Assembly (NCBI GenBank): GCA_009823395.1
Contig: CM020515.1
Coordinates: 8,602,489 to 8,666,488 of the forward strand
Reading direction: 5' to 3'
Origin: Thamnaconus septentrionalis
Lineage: Eukaryota > Chordata > Actinopteri > Tetraodontiformes > Monacanthidae
DNA: 64,000 nt
In this document: positions 35,691-49,435 of the stretch, piece after piece
How positions within the stretch are numbered: the stretch's first letter is position 1
Layout of the letters: each line of letters begins with the position of its first letter
Translations under genes and position numbers: made by a program
Notes under the pieces: model-generated
Seen by the model: the letters and a program-made list of their open reading frames with translations, nothing else
What the model was told of the DNA's origin: nothing
The model's database searches: none

Positions 35691-37135
35691 GAGAAAGACG
35701 CAGTGACATAGTGTTGTCCCCACTTGACTGCAAAAGCGTTAAGTGTTTTGCTGCAAGAAGCTAACATGGAATAGCAGCTTTGGACGGCAGAAAATTGGTA
35801 ATCAAACTTGCAGGTCCAGGTTTTTTTTTTTTTGTTTTTTTTTAAATAAACATTTGAAAATCTTTCAGGTATATAACAACTAAAAATGAATCTGATATGA
35901 GTGGGCTGTTCAAAAGCAGGGCCACTGGTGGAGCAGGTACGGAAGCGGGCCAGAGAGCAAAAACAGCCTGTTCAGGTTGAGTAAAAAACCTTGATTATTG
36001 TTGGAAATAGACCATCAAAATTGATTTCTTAAAACTGGGAATAATTAACAGGGCCTCTTTAGTACTTTTAGACTTGGGCATAAAAAATGGATTGTAACGC
36101 AAAGTGAAGAGTTCCTCCCTCAAAAACCTGGGAAGGAAACAAAATCACGCAAACCCGTTGCACTCGAAGAGACAGAAGGGACGGCAGAAGAGAGGAGGAG
36201 CTATTTGTGTTGGATGCAGATCCACATGCGGATGTCTGCCGAGGCTCTGACGGCCCTACCGGAGGCAGGGAGTTTCCCGAACAGCCCTCTGTCAAAAGCA
36301 TTTTCCCAACAAGGCGCTGGATAATTTGGACGCTAACGATTACTGACGTCCTCAAGCACGCCGGAGTCTGAATTATGTAAACCCATTAAGTCTTAAATAG
36401 GGGAACGAGCCTCTCTGTCGCCGTCGCCACGTGTCAGCCCCATCTACACACACTGGCTTCCGAGCGTTAGCTTTCTGGGCGCTAATTTGATATAGCTCCC
36501 AGCAACAGGTGCTTTATTTTCCACTTCTGTAGCCCATTGATGTCGCCTTGGCTCCTTCTCTGACAGTCCCGGCCCATTGAACTTAAGCAATTCAACAGCG
36601 TGCAGAGATACAAGCGGGTGGTAAGGCGGGGGGGTTGCCTCCGCAAAGGCTGCTGCCGGCTCCAGAGACTCGCCTCAGAGCTGTCGGCCCGCGCTCACAG
36701 GTGCCGGCCCCGCGCTGCCTCCTCCGAAGCCTTTGTGCAGTGATCAAAGGCTAGGCCGGCCCGCGAATCAAAATGCAGCGCCGCGCATTTCTGCAAAGTC
36801 AAAGCGACCGGTCTCTTAACTTCCTCAAAGTTCAATATGGTCGGCGGGCCGAGTTCACACTGTGGGACCCCGCGGGGGAGAGTGCACGGTGTGGATAGTG
36901 TGTGTGTGTGTAGCCGCAGGATGTGATTACTGGCAGAGAGCGGCAGAGAAATTCAAGGTAACTGGACTTAATTTTGCTCTTGGTAGATCGGCATTTGTTT
37001 TAGTCAGTATATTGAGGGGATGTCATCAAGCGGGCTCATTGGCAGGGATCCTCTCAGTATACAAGTGTGGGAGTTGGACAGGTAAACTGGTTACCCCCAG
37101 CTCAAAGAGTTTCATTTGGTCTACTACCTGATTGG
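35691..37135. other. non-coding, GC-rich at 36.6-36.9 kb
   Basis: A CpG-rich patch lies at 36.6-36.9 kb, without an associated reading frame. Nothing else recognised. Confidence 0.5.
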
Positions 37136-37301
37136 TACATGGGGATTATTCTTATTTTCAGTCAATGCAAAAAGGGTTGATGTTCACATCTCTTTTTTTT
37201 GACATGTTTGGGCGCCCTCTGTTTTTTGGAAACCGCGGACAAAAGTTCTGTGAACATCAACCCTTTTTTACGTTGACTGAAATTAAGAAAAAACCCATGT
37301 A
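37136..37301. repeat. 166-bp imperfect inverted repeat (MITE-like hairpin)
   Basis: Left arm 37136-37188 and right arm 37249-37301 are reverse complements over about 53 bp with a few mismatches; the inner part AAAAAGGGTTGATGTTCACA is almost exact. A 60-bp loop separates them. The outer edges are TACATGG and CCATGTA, so a TA target site is possible. No coding frame. Best read as a small MITE; a hairpin RNA is the alternative. Confidence 0.8.
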
Positions 37302-40300
37302 TGGTTAATCCCAGTTTTAATCCCAGTTTTAAGGCCAAATCTGATGCCAGGTTATAAAGATTGACACTGACTTACTGAAATCCAAACTTTTTATTTGCTC
37401 ATTTCAGCTGTTATCTGATTGCAGCTTGTCGGCCAGTAATGCTGCAATGGTTAAATTTAACATCTTCCATGTTTCAAGTTGTTAAATGGGCTGTGAATTT
37501 GTTCATATCTTGGGTATGACACCCTCGTACCTCTTTCACTATGTTTCACGTGGTGCAGCACGATTAGCTCGGCACATCCAGCCTCATTGAGCTCTTCCAA
37601 AATGTGAACCTTTGATATTCATTTTTAAGCGTCAGAGAGCCAAAAAGAAATTAGAATCAGAATTCAAGGCTTTTATCTTTATTTAGAATGACTACAGATC
37701 CGCTGATAGTCTTACGATGTGCTCGACTACTACTACTCATTACTCGACAAAGCTCCTTGATTAGCCAGATGACAGTTGTTTGCCGCTGAGCTGTCGTCCG
37801 ATTGTGCGCGACGGAGGTGCCAGCCGTGACAACTGTGGGAGCCGGCTGGGGAGGAGTTGGCTCCTCCTGGGTGTCAAACACGACTTCCTCTGAGTTATTT
37901 TACAGTGCGGGATGGAGGAGCATCTCTCTATATATATAGATGGCACCCGTCCGGCTGAAAAAGCCTCAACTTTTTTTCCCCCCCTCATTTTTTTGATGAC
38001 TCATGCTCGCTGCCAACAAAAGAGCAAACGCGGATCAGGCAGACAGGAGTGAGACGAAAATGTCAGATGGAGAAGAAGTTAAAGTGGGGGGAAGGAGGGA
38101 GTGGGAGGGAGAGGAAGGGGTATCCGGAGCGCTAAGTTGTTTTCTTCCTCCTCCTCCTCCACCAGCGTGGCCCCGTGACTCACGCCACTATTTAAGGCGA
38201 CGGCGGTCCCGGTGCACGTCCGTCTGATGGCCAGCGGGGGCGGCGGCTGGCCGAGCGCTCCGCCAACCTCCCACACGGTGAAAAGGAAGCGCTGCGCACA
38301 CTAGCCGCCCCATTTTTTGTTTGTTTGTTGCATCCCCCACTCACCTCTATCTGCGGCTAATGCATCGGTGAATCAAACACCTGCTGGTGAATGCTTTCAT
38401 CCCCATCGGTCCCAGAATCATCAGTCTGCTTTTGCTTCGGCAGGTGGAGGGCTTCTTTTGAAAAACGACAAAATGTCCTTCCTCTAATGGCAGTTTCCCA
38501 GACACTTCCAGGTTTTGCTCTCGTCTGGTTTCCTCCAGGACGTGAGCGGGAAGCTGCCGATTTGTGTTCCTGCTAGCGGCGCTTTGTCGGTCTGACCCGG
38601 GTCGGGAAGATTTCACTCCGCTCTCTCCTTCCTTCTCCCATTGGACGCCCATTGAACACCATCTTGCTGTGTTTAAGGTCCCTGCAGGACCCACACCCAC
38701 GGCGTTGCAGTTTCTCCTCGCTGGACGAACACATTTTTTACGTCATGACCAGTGATCTTTTTTTTTTTTCCTTCCTTTTGCTCTCAAACCCGCGTGTGTC
38801 CGGCCTGCACAATAGAGCTCCATGGATAATGACGGCGGGTTGCGGGTTTTTCAACTTGGAGACCTTTATATCTCCTCTGTCCTGGAAAAGGCCACTCTGT
38901 CTTTTTGAGGGGTCGCGCTGCTCTTGACTTGACGGAACTGAATATACGCAGGGCGTACTTGGAACATATGCTGGGTTCTCTAATTAGATGGGATCTGAAG
39001 AAAGTCCTTGCGGTCACCCAAAGCGCTCACCCTTAATTAAGGAGGAGCGGGGCCACATGTTCGCCGAGGTGTCTGCAAGAGTGGCACCTATTAAGCAGGT
39101 CAAGACCAGCCACAAGGTGCACTCCTCCAGAATGATGTTATTTTGGGCCAACGATCAGAGTGACAGTTTATTCGTTTATTTTATTTTTGGAATTGGAGTT
39201 GAGTGTTGAGGGCAGACAATGGTATTGGTATCAGTATTTTTGGAGGGAAAATTAAAGGAAACAAAACCTCCTCAATGATGGGAGTTGGAGTGACGACATA
39301 CTTTATAGACATTATTTTTTTCACTTTTGCATCGCGAAATGATGTCTTTATATGGCATTCACTCAAGCACTGGCCTGCTGTGTCCTGCTGGAGGGAACCA
39401 GACCACATGCTGTGCTTCCATAAACGTGTTTTTTTTTTCATCTGCATTTTAATGATTTGCTTGGAACTCACAGCTGCAAATGGCAGATTTTCTTAAAAGA
39501 CTTGCATCAAAAGTTCATCCGCTCCATTGAGGTGTTTTTTTTTTTGTTGTTGTTGCTGGATTTAATTAAACAGGTAATGTGCACCTCGGCTAATTAAAAC
39601 ACCTTTTCAAATAAGTGCTTGTGCAGCAAATAACCCACAAGTTCGTTGTTGACTTTTCTTCTGCCGGAGGATCGTCATTTCTGCAATATTGTTATTGGAA
39701 CATTCGTCATCACTGCATGGCCCTTTTTACTTGAGACAAGAGTTTCTCTCGCTCGGCCTGAAGATGTTGTTTTGACTCTCTCTTCCTGCCGCCTCTACCT
39801 GCTCCATCTATGGTTCAGCCTTGGAACAGCCCACTCCCATGTGATTGGCCAGCCACTAGCGCTTGCTCCTCGTGAGAACTAGCGGGGAAGATGGCCGCAG
39901 TCATACATTGACATCTCGGCTACATTTTAGAAAGTCTTAGTCTAAGTGTTAATATGATAATCAGCTTGACTTGTGATGGAGAAAGTTGAGCAAAATCACA
40001 AATGCTAGTTTCAGCGCAGTTACCCAGAACAGCCAACCTAGAAATGCACAAGTTATATTTTTTTTTAACTTTTACCTGTGTGCTACTTGGCATGTCAGCA
40101 ATGCAAAAAAGACATGTTAAATAGCTGAAGATTTTGTTTTCCCACAATATGGCCCCTTTTTGAATCATTAGGAATGCAATGAGGAATGTTATTTTTCAAC
40201 CCCTCCATAAAAATGTTCGCAATTTCCATTAAACGCATGTATACTATTCAGCCTTGCCTGATTGCTCACTGAAGCAGAAGGCTTTTGGGGCTTTTTCAAT

Positions 40301-40981
40301 TTGTTGAACCTTTGACAAAAGTCTGCAACTTGAATGTGGAAAAAAAACTTTACTTGCCCTCAAAATGAAAGATTTCCAATCAACCAGAACAAGGAGACGT
40401 GTGTACATATATTAGCATCAGAAACCCTCACAGCCACATTATTTTTTCCCCCCTCCCAGCAGATCCTTTCAGCTGCCGCCCACCGAAGCCAAACAGGCTC
40501 GTTAATCCTGCTGTAATAAAAGATTTAAAAGCTGTTGTTTTTCCGGAGCGCCAGCACTTTCAGAGATCCTCCAGGAATCGGCCGGCGATGCCTGGCGGAG
40601 GTCTCGGCGAGCCCGTCGATAGCAGACTGGAGAGGGAGCTGATCCGACACGACGCCGTGAGCGCGGCTAGCAAAAAATTTGATACAATCTGATCCGTTAA
40701 GCATCGATCACATCTCGTCGATGAACCTGCCGGGCCCGCCCGCGTCAGAGTCCTTGCACCGGGAACTGACCCGGAATCTCTCCCGCTGAGCCTGGGAATC
40801 GCACGGCTGCTGCTGTTCTCAGCAGTTCCAGCTGCGACTTCAGGGCTTATTAGTCAGACTGTCTTCCGAATCGAGGAAAGGGGTGGCGGGGGGGACTCTT
40901 GGCGGTTCCTTCCATGTGTTCGCCCGGTCACATGTGGTCTTGTGGTCTTGTCTTTATTAGTTTGTGTTTTCATCCACAGAG
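37302..40981. other. non-coding, candidate regulatory stretches
   Basis: No exon recognised. A segment at about 39550-39625 has two TTAATTA/TAATTAAA cores and an E-box-like CACCTCGG between them. T-runs occur at 38757-38770 and 39533-39545. Confidence 0.45.
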
Positions 40982-41486
40982 CAGAGGTGGCAAAAATATT
41001 CACGTACTTAAGTAAAAGTAGTAAAAGTATTGATACTTCAGTGAAAAAGAAACAATTAAAGTACTTTAACTCTTTTACTCAAGTAAGAGTACAAAAGTAC
41101 AGGTACTGAAAAGTACGTAAGTAAAAGTACACTTTTAATAACAATAACCAATGTTATTATTTACATCTTTCGTTTTCTCTGTCCTGTAAAGGCCCTGAAC
41201 AGTGACCCCAAAGCCGAGGTGCTCAAAAATAATCTGCATCTAAAATAACATTCACTTTTATATTTAACGACACAATAGGAGAGAGTTCAAATAGCTCCAC
41301 TTCAAGCAACCACTACTGTAATGGAGACTTTTAAAAACAAATATAACAATCATGTTTTGCTAATGTTGTAAGGAGTACAAAGTACAGATATTTGTGTATA
41401 AATGTCCCAAAAAGAAATACTCAAGTTAAGGACAAATACTGGATATACACTAACAAAGCATTTCTACTTTGTTACTTGCCAAAGCA
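40982..41486 (+). mobile_element. hAT-like element rich in AAGTA/TACTT motifs
   Basis: The left end CAGAGGTGGCAAAAAT is followed by repeated TACTTAAGTAAAAGTA-type motifs. The right part has ACTCAAGTTAAGGACAAATACT and TTGTTACTTGCC. This layout matches a very common teleost hAT-derived MITE family starting CAGRGGTGG. Terminal repeats have decayed and no target duplication is clear. Confidence 0.6.
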
Positions 41487-44165
41487 GTAGGATGGGAATA
41501 ATTACAGACCCAAAACGAAAAAAGGGAGGGAAACGTGAAGCTAGTTAAAAGTGTTTCCACGGCGGGAAATCCCTCCGCTCTCGCTTTGTTTTGCCTCTTT
41601 TACCACCTCCAAGCCAGAACTCTGCTCCGCCGTTGTTGCGGGGCTGCCCTGATCACACAGAAGCCTGCGGGCAGCACGCCGAGATGCGGTCGGGAAAAAT
41701 AACTTTTTGTGATGCCTTGGCCGCATCTTTTTTTTTTTCCTTCCATTCCCCACAGTTAAATAAATAAAAGCGCAAATCAGCGGTGAGTCAGCGCGGCGTG
41801 CACATAGTTTTTCCTTCCCGCGTCGGATGATGACGAACTCGGCAGCGAATCCGCCCACGGCTCCCAGCATCCACGCATTCTTCACAGCGTGATGGTGTTT
41901 ACCCACAGACGCGGTGCACAGACCCATGCAGGTAAGCGCTTATATATCACTCCCCACGGCTGCTTATTAACTCGCATTGCACGACTGTTCGCCAACCCCT
42001 TCAGGTCACGTGCGCCGCTGCCGGTCTTCTGTTATTTAAAGTCATTTTTTAACGCAGCTCTAATATTGGACGGCTACAATCACTGGAAATAATGTGGTTT
42101 TTTTCTCCCCCTGTGAACTGTCTGAGATCATTTTCTCGACCATCGAAGCCGCACCTCGACAGGGAATGGCCCTGGCATCGGCCATCAGCTGCTTCCCCTG
42201 CAGGACTGCTGGAGGTTGCGTTATTAATCCATGGCACCGCACTCGCCTTTAAAGTGTCCATCAGCGTGTCCAAATGCACACGAATATCCTACTATTATTC
42301 TCAAGACTGCAGTAAATGGGCCACAGAATTCCAGAGTCTGTATTTTCATTTTCAGCCATGAGGGACCAGCTGATATTGGATGGCTATCGGACGCTTTTAG
42401 GAGCGTTCCGTGAATACATAAACTCAGTTTTTGGGGAAATGGAGTTGTGATGCTCCTGCCTGTTTGGCTCCATTCTGGCTACGTTGCTTTGTTGGCCAAA
42501 GTTTCCAATGCATGGCCGCAAAAAGGAGGCCCGGACAACGTGAGTCTGAAGATAAATCGAACACAGAGTCAGGCAGGGTAATGTATACACACGTTAGGAA
42601 AAGCAAAACTTGCATAAATTCATGAATTTTAATACCATATTCAGGCCTTACGAGATGAATACAAGTTACCTTTGGCCTCTACAAGTATCTATATGTACTT
42701 ATGCAAATTAAATATTTATGCAATCTTTTCTTTTCCCCAATGTGTATACTTTATTTTGGTGACTCTGTAGTTGCACTGGGCTCAGGCGACACGACTGCAG
42801 GGGAAAGAACAAATGAGGGGACGGGGTCCGCCTGGACTGCTGTGCGTTTCGGCGATGTGGATGTGCACACTGCAGCATGCAGGCATGATGGGAGAATATT
42901 GCGTTCCATTAATTATGGAAATGGTTTAATCAGACTTTTGTCTTCTTCCGGATGAGGACAAAGAATGGAGCATTAGTGTGCGTGTGCACGTCGTGACTGA
43001 AAAGCCGAGACGGTTAGTTTTAATCACCTCGTTTGTTTGTCTAAACTCCTGCCGTTTAAAAGACTTGGCCAAAATTCTTATGTTGTATGATATTGCTGAA
43101 AATATCCCCAGTAGTTTTTTTTTTTTTTTTGTAAAATGCCTGCCGTTTGATGTGTTTGTGTCTTCTTACGTGCATTCAGCGAGATGTTAAAGTGATTGTC
43201 CTCAGTGGAACAACAGGATGGAAGCCTGCAGTCAGACATCAGTCTGGCAACAAACCAGGTGAGTGTGTGTGTATGGGTGTGACTGTTCAGGCGCAGGTCA
43301 GAGGACGCAGCGGTTTTGCGACCTTTACCGCGGCCCAGATCCGAGGCGGCGGCCAGCTGGAGGGATCAATGGCCTACATAGCAGCTGGTCACATGGGCTG
43401 ACTGAACTCGACGCCTCAATTAACCCGCAAATGTCGCTGTGACCGGAGTTCGGGAGGCGGGCGGCGAGGGAGTGATCGTTTGATTCATCGTGTTTAACTC
43501 GAAGAAAACAATACGAGGAGAAAGTACAGAAGAAAAAAGAAACCAGCAGTGTCGCACTGTCAAAGCTCCCGACGCTTCTGTGGCTGATCGGCGTTGTTTT
43601 TTTAATGAATGTCTGTCTGACTCTGGTATTTCCGACCACGCGGCGGAAATCGAGTGGGTGACAGTCTCTCCTGTCATCCCGCTGCTCGTTCTGCCATGAA
43701 CAAGCTCAAAGCAGAGGAGCAAGTCTGCCGCGTCACCGAGAGTTGTGTTGTTGTCTTTTTTGGCGGCAAAGAGGCACAGTTCATTACAAGTTTGTCTGAA
43801 TTTTGGAGAATTCAATCAGGGGGGATGATTGAAGTGGCTGTTTTTTTTTTATATATATATATAAAAAAGACAATGAATTGAGCAGAATTAGATTTTTATA
43901 CTTCATTAAAAGAGCGAAGTTCAGGCAGCCAACTCCAGCACAAGTGACACGCATGCTCCACTCTCCAAATGCACCCTCATAATTTGAGGCTCTATTTAAA
44001 CCACCCAGTCCCTCGACTCCCCCTCTATTCCTGTCAGTGCGCGTTGCCTTGAATCAGCACTGCACCTGTGTTTTCAGCACCATTTCCACCACAGCATCAA
44101 CTGCGGTCTCTATTGTTATGTGTGTTTTCACTCCTACCCCTCCTCATATTACCTGTTCAATGTCC
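41487..44165. other. non-coding
   Basis: Open frames of 128-131 codons on the minus strand (41541-41927, 43420-43815) show no recognisable domain. An A/T palindrome-like run lies at 43840-43866. Confidence 0.45.
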
Positions 44166-44599
44166 AGTGTGTAAAATTTGGCTTAATTTATGATTTTTAT
44201 TTTGGTAAAAGCTTAATATAGTACCGGTAAATACATTAATACTCGCACCAAAAGTAATTTGGTTTTCCTTACAGTCGAACGGTCCTTATTTATATATAAG
44301 AATATACATAAATCAAGGGGTCTTGCCGCTAGTTAGCTGCCATCTTGTACCACTATTTTTCAAAGGAAGCCGGTGTGGACAATCCAACCTGCCTGATGGC
44401 ACATTTGGTATTTGGGGTGAACGCTCACGTCCTAAAACAAACCAATGAAGAAGAAGGTGAATGAAGTACTCAAGTTTGTGTGCGCACTGTAGTTCACTGG
44501 CAAGCTCGAGAGCGGGAGGGGGAGTGTAAGAGCGCTTAAATATAAAAGTAACCACTTGATGTCGCTGTTTCTTCTCAAAATCACCACATATTACACACG
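44166..44599. mobile_element. MITE-like element with short inverted ends
   Basis: The left end AGTGTGTAAAATTTGG and the reverse-complemented right end CGTGTGTAATATGTGG agree at 13 of 16 positions. Internal text such as GTAGTTCACTGGCAAGCTCGAG and the ATTACACACGTAACCTTTAA end resembles a dispersed fish repeat I have seen in other loci. No coding frame. Confidence 0.5.
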
Positions 44600-47500
44600 T
44601 AACCTTTAACCTACTGGGGGTTCTTCATGTATCCTTTCTCTTCGCTCCTCCATCATATCAATGCTAACCTGAATAGTTAACTGCTAACCTTAAATTAAAA
44701 TTGTAACTTTTTTCACTAACAACAAAAAATAGTACACAAATAGGAAGATTGAAGCATGGTATCGCAAATAAGTTTAGTTTGGGCTCCCCCAAAGTGCGCT
44801 ACCACATGTCAGGCAGCGGCAACAGCAAAAGATAAAGACTTTTCCCTCTGTCTTGTCTTTTGTAAAGATACAAGCCAACTCTCCTACACACCGAGTTGCC
44901 ATGGCGACCACTAGTTTTTTTTTTTGCCATTCAAGCCTGCGCTTCTTCACCTCGGAGCAGTTGCCTATACTTCACAAGGTGGCGACCATTCAATGGAGAC
45001 GCACACCGTATCTTTCCTCCCTCCCTCTCTCTCTGTGCCAGAACTGTGAAAAGCTTCGCTTCAGACCACACCGCGGAACGAACCCCTGCGTGCGGGTCAG
45101 GGTTTTTTTTGAGAGGGGCGGGCGATGCCGCGGCGAGCCCACTGCGGGCCTCCGAGTGGAAAAATGTGGGCATGCGACGGTGGAATATTTTCTCTGTCTT
45201 TCTCACACCCACTGACGCGCAGCGTCGGCTTGACTCATTCTTACGCCACTGCCTTCCAAATCGGCGAGAGAAAAAGCTCTCTGAGTCAAGGTTGACCTTG
45301 CGCGCGCGTTACTTAGTTCCAAAAAAATTAATCATTAAACTCTGCACAAAGCCCTCGCGCTTCGCCTCTGCTCTTCCAGCAGCTCCGCAACGTGGGGGTC
45401 TGCATTCGGCATATCAACAACGCCAGCAAATTGCCTCGTCTCTCGGGGAAAACTTTTGCTTGCAGGAGTCGAGTCACCGCAACTTGCGTTGGTATTTTTT
45501 TTCTTTTTCTTTTCTTTTTTATTTTTTTTAAGCAGCTCTGCGGTGCGTTTTGTCACGTGGACCTTGTAGGAGAAGATAAGTCACCATGGGTGTGACAGCT
45601 GCGTGGCCGAACACAACGCTTCATATTTTTCAACAGCTGTTGGCCCTCCCCGTCGAATGATCAATCAATTTGCCGCTGATGAAGAATTTATTGTGTTATT
45701 TAAGATTGGTTTTCACTTCTCCTCCGCTGCTAGGGGTCGATGTGTGTAAGTCATTACAGGCGCTCGAGATAAAGAAAATGACCGGAGGGGAAAGACAAAA
45801 AAGGAGGGCTGACATTCACGAGTGGAACCCCCAAAAAATAAGGAAGGAATAAAATGGCGGAGGATCGATGGGTTGCTATGGTCGACCGGGCGAGGAGACG
45901 GAGAGAAGGTCAAGGGATGAGGGACCGCCGCTCGGCAAATTACCGCTCAGCTCGCTCGTTGTCGTTTCCCGATAATTTGCAGGCCGCGGGGGAGACGGAG
46001 ATCGGCGGTGATTGCGGTGGATGGACGCGATATATTGCTATGGACTTTTCTCGGCATTTCAGCAGCACATCTATAAAGAGAGCGCTAATGGGAGAAAGGG
46101 CCAGGGTCAGCGACATCAGAGGGGGAGGAGATGAGTCGGCCCGCTCATATACTACTGCTTATCCGCTGTATAGCGTGTCAAGAGGTGCAAAGGGGAGAAA
46201 GAAATAAGTGCGGCGTTAATGCAGGTTTGTGCTCCCGCCGATTGTTGCTGGCATCGACTTGTCGGTGCAACGAGGAAGCCTCGGAGGTCTGATGGAACCT
46301 TTCCGAAATTCTCCATGATGAATCCAGGAAGTTAAGAGACAATAAAGCGTTAGGGAAGTTTATTGTGGAGACCTTGTGTCTGGAATGTTTCAGCGGACCA
46401 GTCGTATGAGTGCAGTGGAAAAATTATTGCTCATGTTGTAGACATGGAAAACATGAGAAAACAATATCACTTTAGTTACTGACTATTTTTTTCTGGAGCT
46501 AATTGTGCAACTAATTTTCTGCAAGAACTAGTTGGGATCAAAGAAAGAATATGTGATGCACCCAGGAGTCTCTTTCACCCTTTTTACAAACTCTGATAAA
46601 ACTATATTTATATACCAGCATTCAGGTGAATTTCTTCCTTCATCCTGGCCTATTCCTGTGTCATTTAGCGATCCGCTCGCGTGGCGGAGTTGCAAAATGC
46701 ATCGACTGCTGCCTGTTATGACACCCTGTTCTCATGGCAACCTTTGGGCATCGCTTCACGCCGGCCGCGTCTCTCGTTTTCAGGAATGTCTGGTGAACCT
46801 CTGAGCGAGTGAGACAAATGAAACCTCCTCCTCCTCCTCCTCCTCTTCTCCTTCTGCATGATTGCATGCTTTTCCCTTTGACTCCGCCACGCATGTCTCC
46901 ATGAGATCGCGTGTCCTGCATGTTCTGTTCCTCTGAGTCACTCGGAGCATTTTGAGGGTGGTCTCACTTGTGCATCTTGATTGTGTTTTGAGTTCCTTTG
47001 CTTGCAACTGTCTCAGATTTTTTTGAGATCCAGTGTGAGAAGTGGTTTCCAAGGGCACTTTCGCAACCGGCCCTGTTTAATCAAGCTTGAGTTTGTTTGA
47101 TTCGATTGCAAAATCACCACCTAAAACAAACCAGCCAGCAAAGAATGGACTCTTTAAAGAACAAATGCAAGAGTGGGTTATTTGTCTATCAACATCAATC
47201 AAAGCTCAGAGATGTGTTTTTGTGTTATTCCTGACACAAGAGTACGTGCAAAACAGTATGTTTTATTGATGTATAAACAAATTAACACTAGCTAGTTAAC
47301 AAAGCTAACATCACTTCACTTAACTGCCCTCCTTAACCCCAAGTCTGAGTGTGTGGGGGGTGTAGTCTGTCTTTGAGGGGCTTGAACTGTCCTGTCAGAC
47401 CGGATCGACCACACTACCAGGAGTGGGATCGACCTGAGTGTCTCTGCAGTCTGTTTCTGTGTTCAATTTTCTGTTTTACTCAATTCTTTACGTGTAGCTG

Positions 47501-48879
47501 GTGTATATACCGTATGTTCAAGAACTCTTCCTTGTTTGTGCACGGCCACAGACACTTGTTACATCTCTGTGGGCCGCTGGACATTGTGTTCTGAAGACGT
47601 TCTGCTGGTGCTCAATACGCGAGGCAGTGGGCGTTGAAATGTTCTCTTTGAGTTGCCTTAAATGTCCTGCGGTCGCTTGAGGGCGTTTTGAGCCGTGGAG
47701 CCAGATGTGAGTTGAACTCATAGCTGCTGTTTGCCTGTTTTATCGTGCTTGTGTGTGAGGTCTTCGTGTAGAACTGGTGAGAATAACACCTTGTGGACAA
47801 GATGTTCTCAGAACACGGTATATCCCACATACATCTTGACTGATCCATGAAATTTTGGGAATAATCTGCAGCCACCTTGTATCAGCCACAAAAAGCCGAC
47901 CTCTGGCCTTTTTTTCTGGAGTTCCGCCGGCCTCCTCCCACAGTCCAAATACATGAACATCAGGTTCACTGCTGACGTTGAATTGTCTCACTTTGTGGAC
48001 CGACGTTGAACGGCTGATTCGTCCAAGACACGATTGTCTTCAGAAAAAAATAAATCTTACTTGAAAGCATTTTGGAATTTTCTGTAGAGGGCATCATAAG
48101 CCCCTTGTCAAACGCCGGCTTCATTTATCTTCTGCAGCGATACACCACACTGGTCCAAGTGACTGATGGCTGCTCCCAACTCCCACTTCTGATCCCGCGG
48201 TGGCCGGCCTCCGTTAAGCCGGACCGTTTTCGCGTGGCGTTCTGAAAAAAGCCTTAACTGGTAGCCCTGTTAAACTCTTTGACCCCCGCCAGCGCTCGCT
48301 CCGTCGTTGAGCCGCGGCGTCTTTCGTCTTCATTTGTCTGGAGGCTCATAGCGATCGCTGAGTCCGGTGAGGGCGTCTGCATTTTGCGGCCGCTCAGCGA
48401 CGGGGGCCCCGGAGAGTGATGGAGTGTCCGTCAGCTCGGGTCGATTGATCGCTTTGACGAGCGATAATTTCGCCGCCCTCTCCTCCATCGGCCTTAACGG
48501 ACAGACGCCTCCGGTGGCTGGTGGAGAAATGGAACGTCAGCTGATTTCTGGGTCGACGGCGGAGCCTCGGTGTCGGCTAGTGGTGGAAAAAGTAGGTCAC
48601 GGTCGCACGCTTGGGTTTATGCAGCCGACCCACGTGTCTCTGCGAATGCAGTGCAAAGGTATGTATACAATGGGCTTGTATAAGTCTCATTCATTATGCT
48701 ATGTACTCGACTGTTCCTCATTTCTTGACTACAAAGTGCACACTGAGCGTGTAATTTTCTGAATTTCTTTACTTGAGTTGCACTCAATTCCTTCTTGCTC
48801 TTAGAAACGGATGAACGTTTATTCTACACACCTGACACATGCATGACCTTTTGGAATCTGCACCCCGACATTTCCTGTT
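44600..48879. other. non-coding, CpG-rich patches
   Basis: 45.0-45.6 kb is GC-rich and gives long chance frames (44896-45531). A CCT run is at 46824-46845. No exon recognised. Confidence 0.5.
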
Positions 48880-49435
48880 TGACTCTAGCTGCCTTTCCAT
48901 GACCCTTGGAATTGTGCAAAACCTAAATATCGCAATAAAATAATGGCAATGGAAACACCTAAACTTCAAAAAAACCTCTCAAATATTGCTGAAAGGTTTT
49001 TACGCTCTCATAAGTTGGTTTTTCAGATGTATCGATATTGAGATATATCGCAAAAGTGTCATGGACTGTCAACACTTTTTTCGCACTTACCTGTCACTAG
49101 GAGTGACGTACGGGGCTCATGTGACCAGTTCACTTCAAGTAAAAATGGCATGTTGTGTTTGGACGATGGAGGAGACTAAATATTTTTTTACAAGTAATCA
49201 AAGAGAAAAATATAACAACCATTCTTGACAGCAAACAAACAAAAGCAAACATAATTCTTTTAAATCTCCGGGACGAGTTTTTACAAGAATTGCGGCTTAT
49301 GCACACCTGCAAATCGCAAGTGTACTTCGTCGAAATTTTAGGAGTATTGCTTTTATTTTGCGAAAAACTGTTGTGGATGCACAGCTTAGGTTTCCCTGTT
49401 TTTCCATTGTTGTAGAACTGACACTTCTGACAACA
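48880..49435 (+). mobile_element. Harbinger-like relic with a frameshifted Myb/SANT domain
   Basis: The upstream part has the CTTTCCATGACCC ... AATGGAAACACC layout of a dispersed fish DNA element. Within it, WTMEETKYFF (49160-49189, one frame) and VIKEKNITTILDS with the text after it (from 49194, next frame) look like two halves of a Myb/SANT-like DNA-binding domain of the type carried by Harbinger transposons. A T7 run at 49183-49189 lies at the frame change. No transposase frame is seen and the right end is unclear. Confidence 0.5.

Noticed and set aside
43420..43815. 131-codon minus-strand frame of mixed composition
   Set aside because: Looks protein-like but no family recognised; a single open frame of this size is expected by chance in 64 kb.
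44896..45531. 211-codon plus-strand frame
   Set aside because: Composition follows local GC and pyrimidine tracts, ends in a T-rich run, and has no domain.
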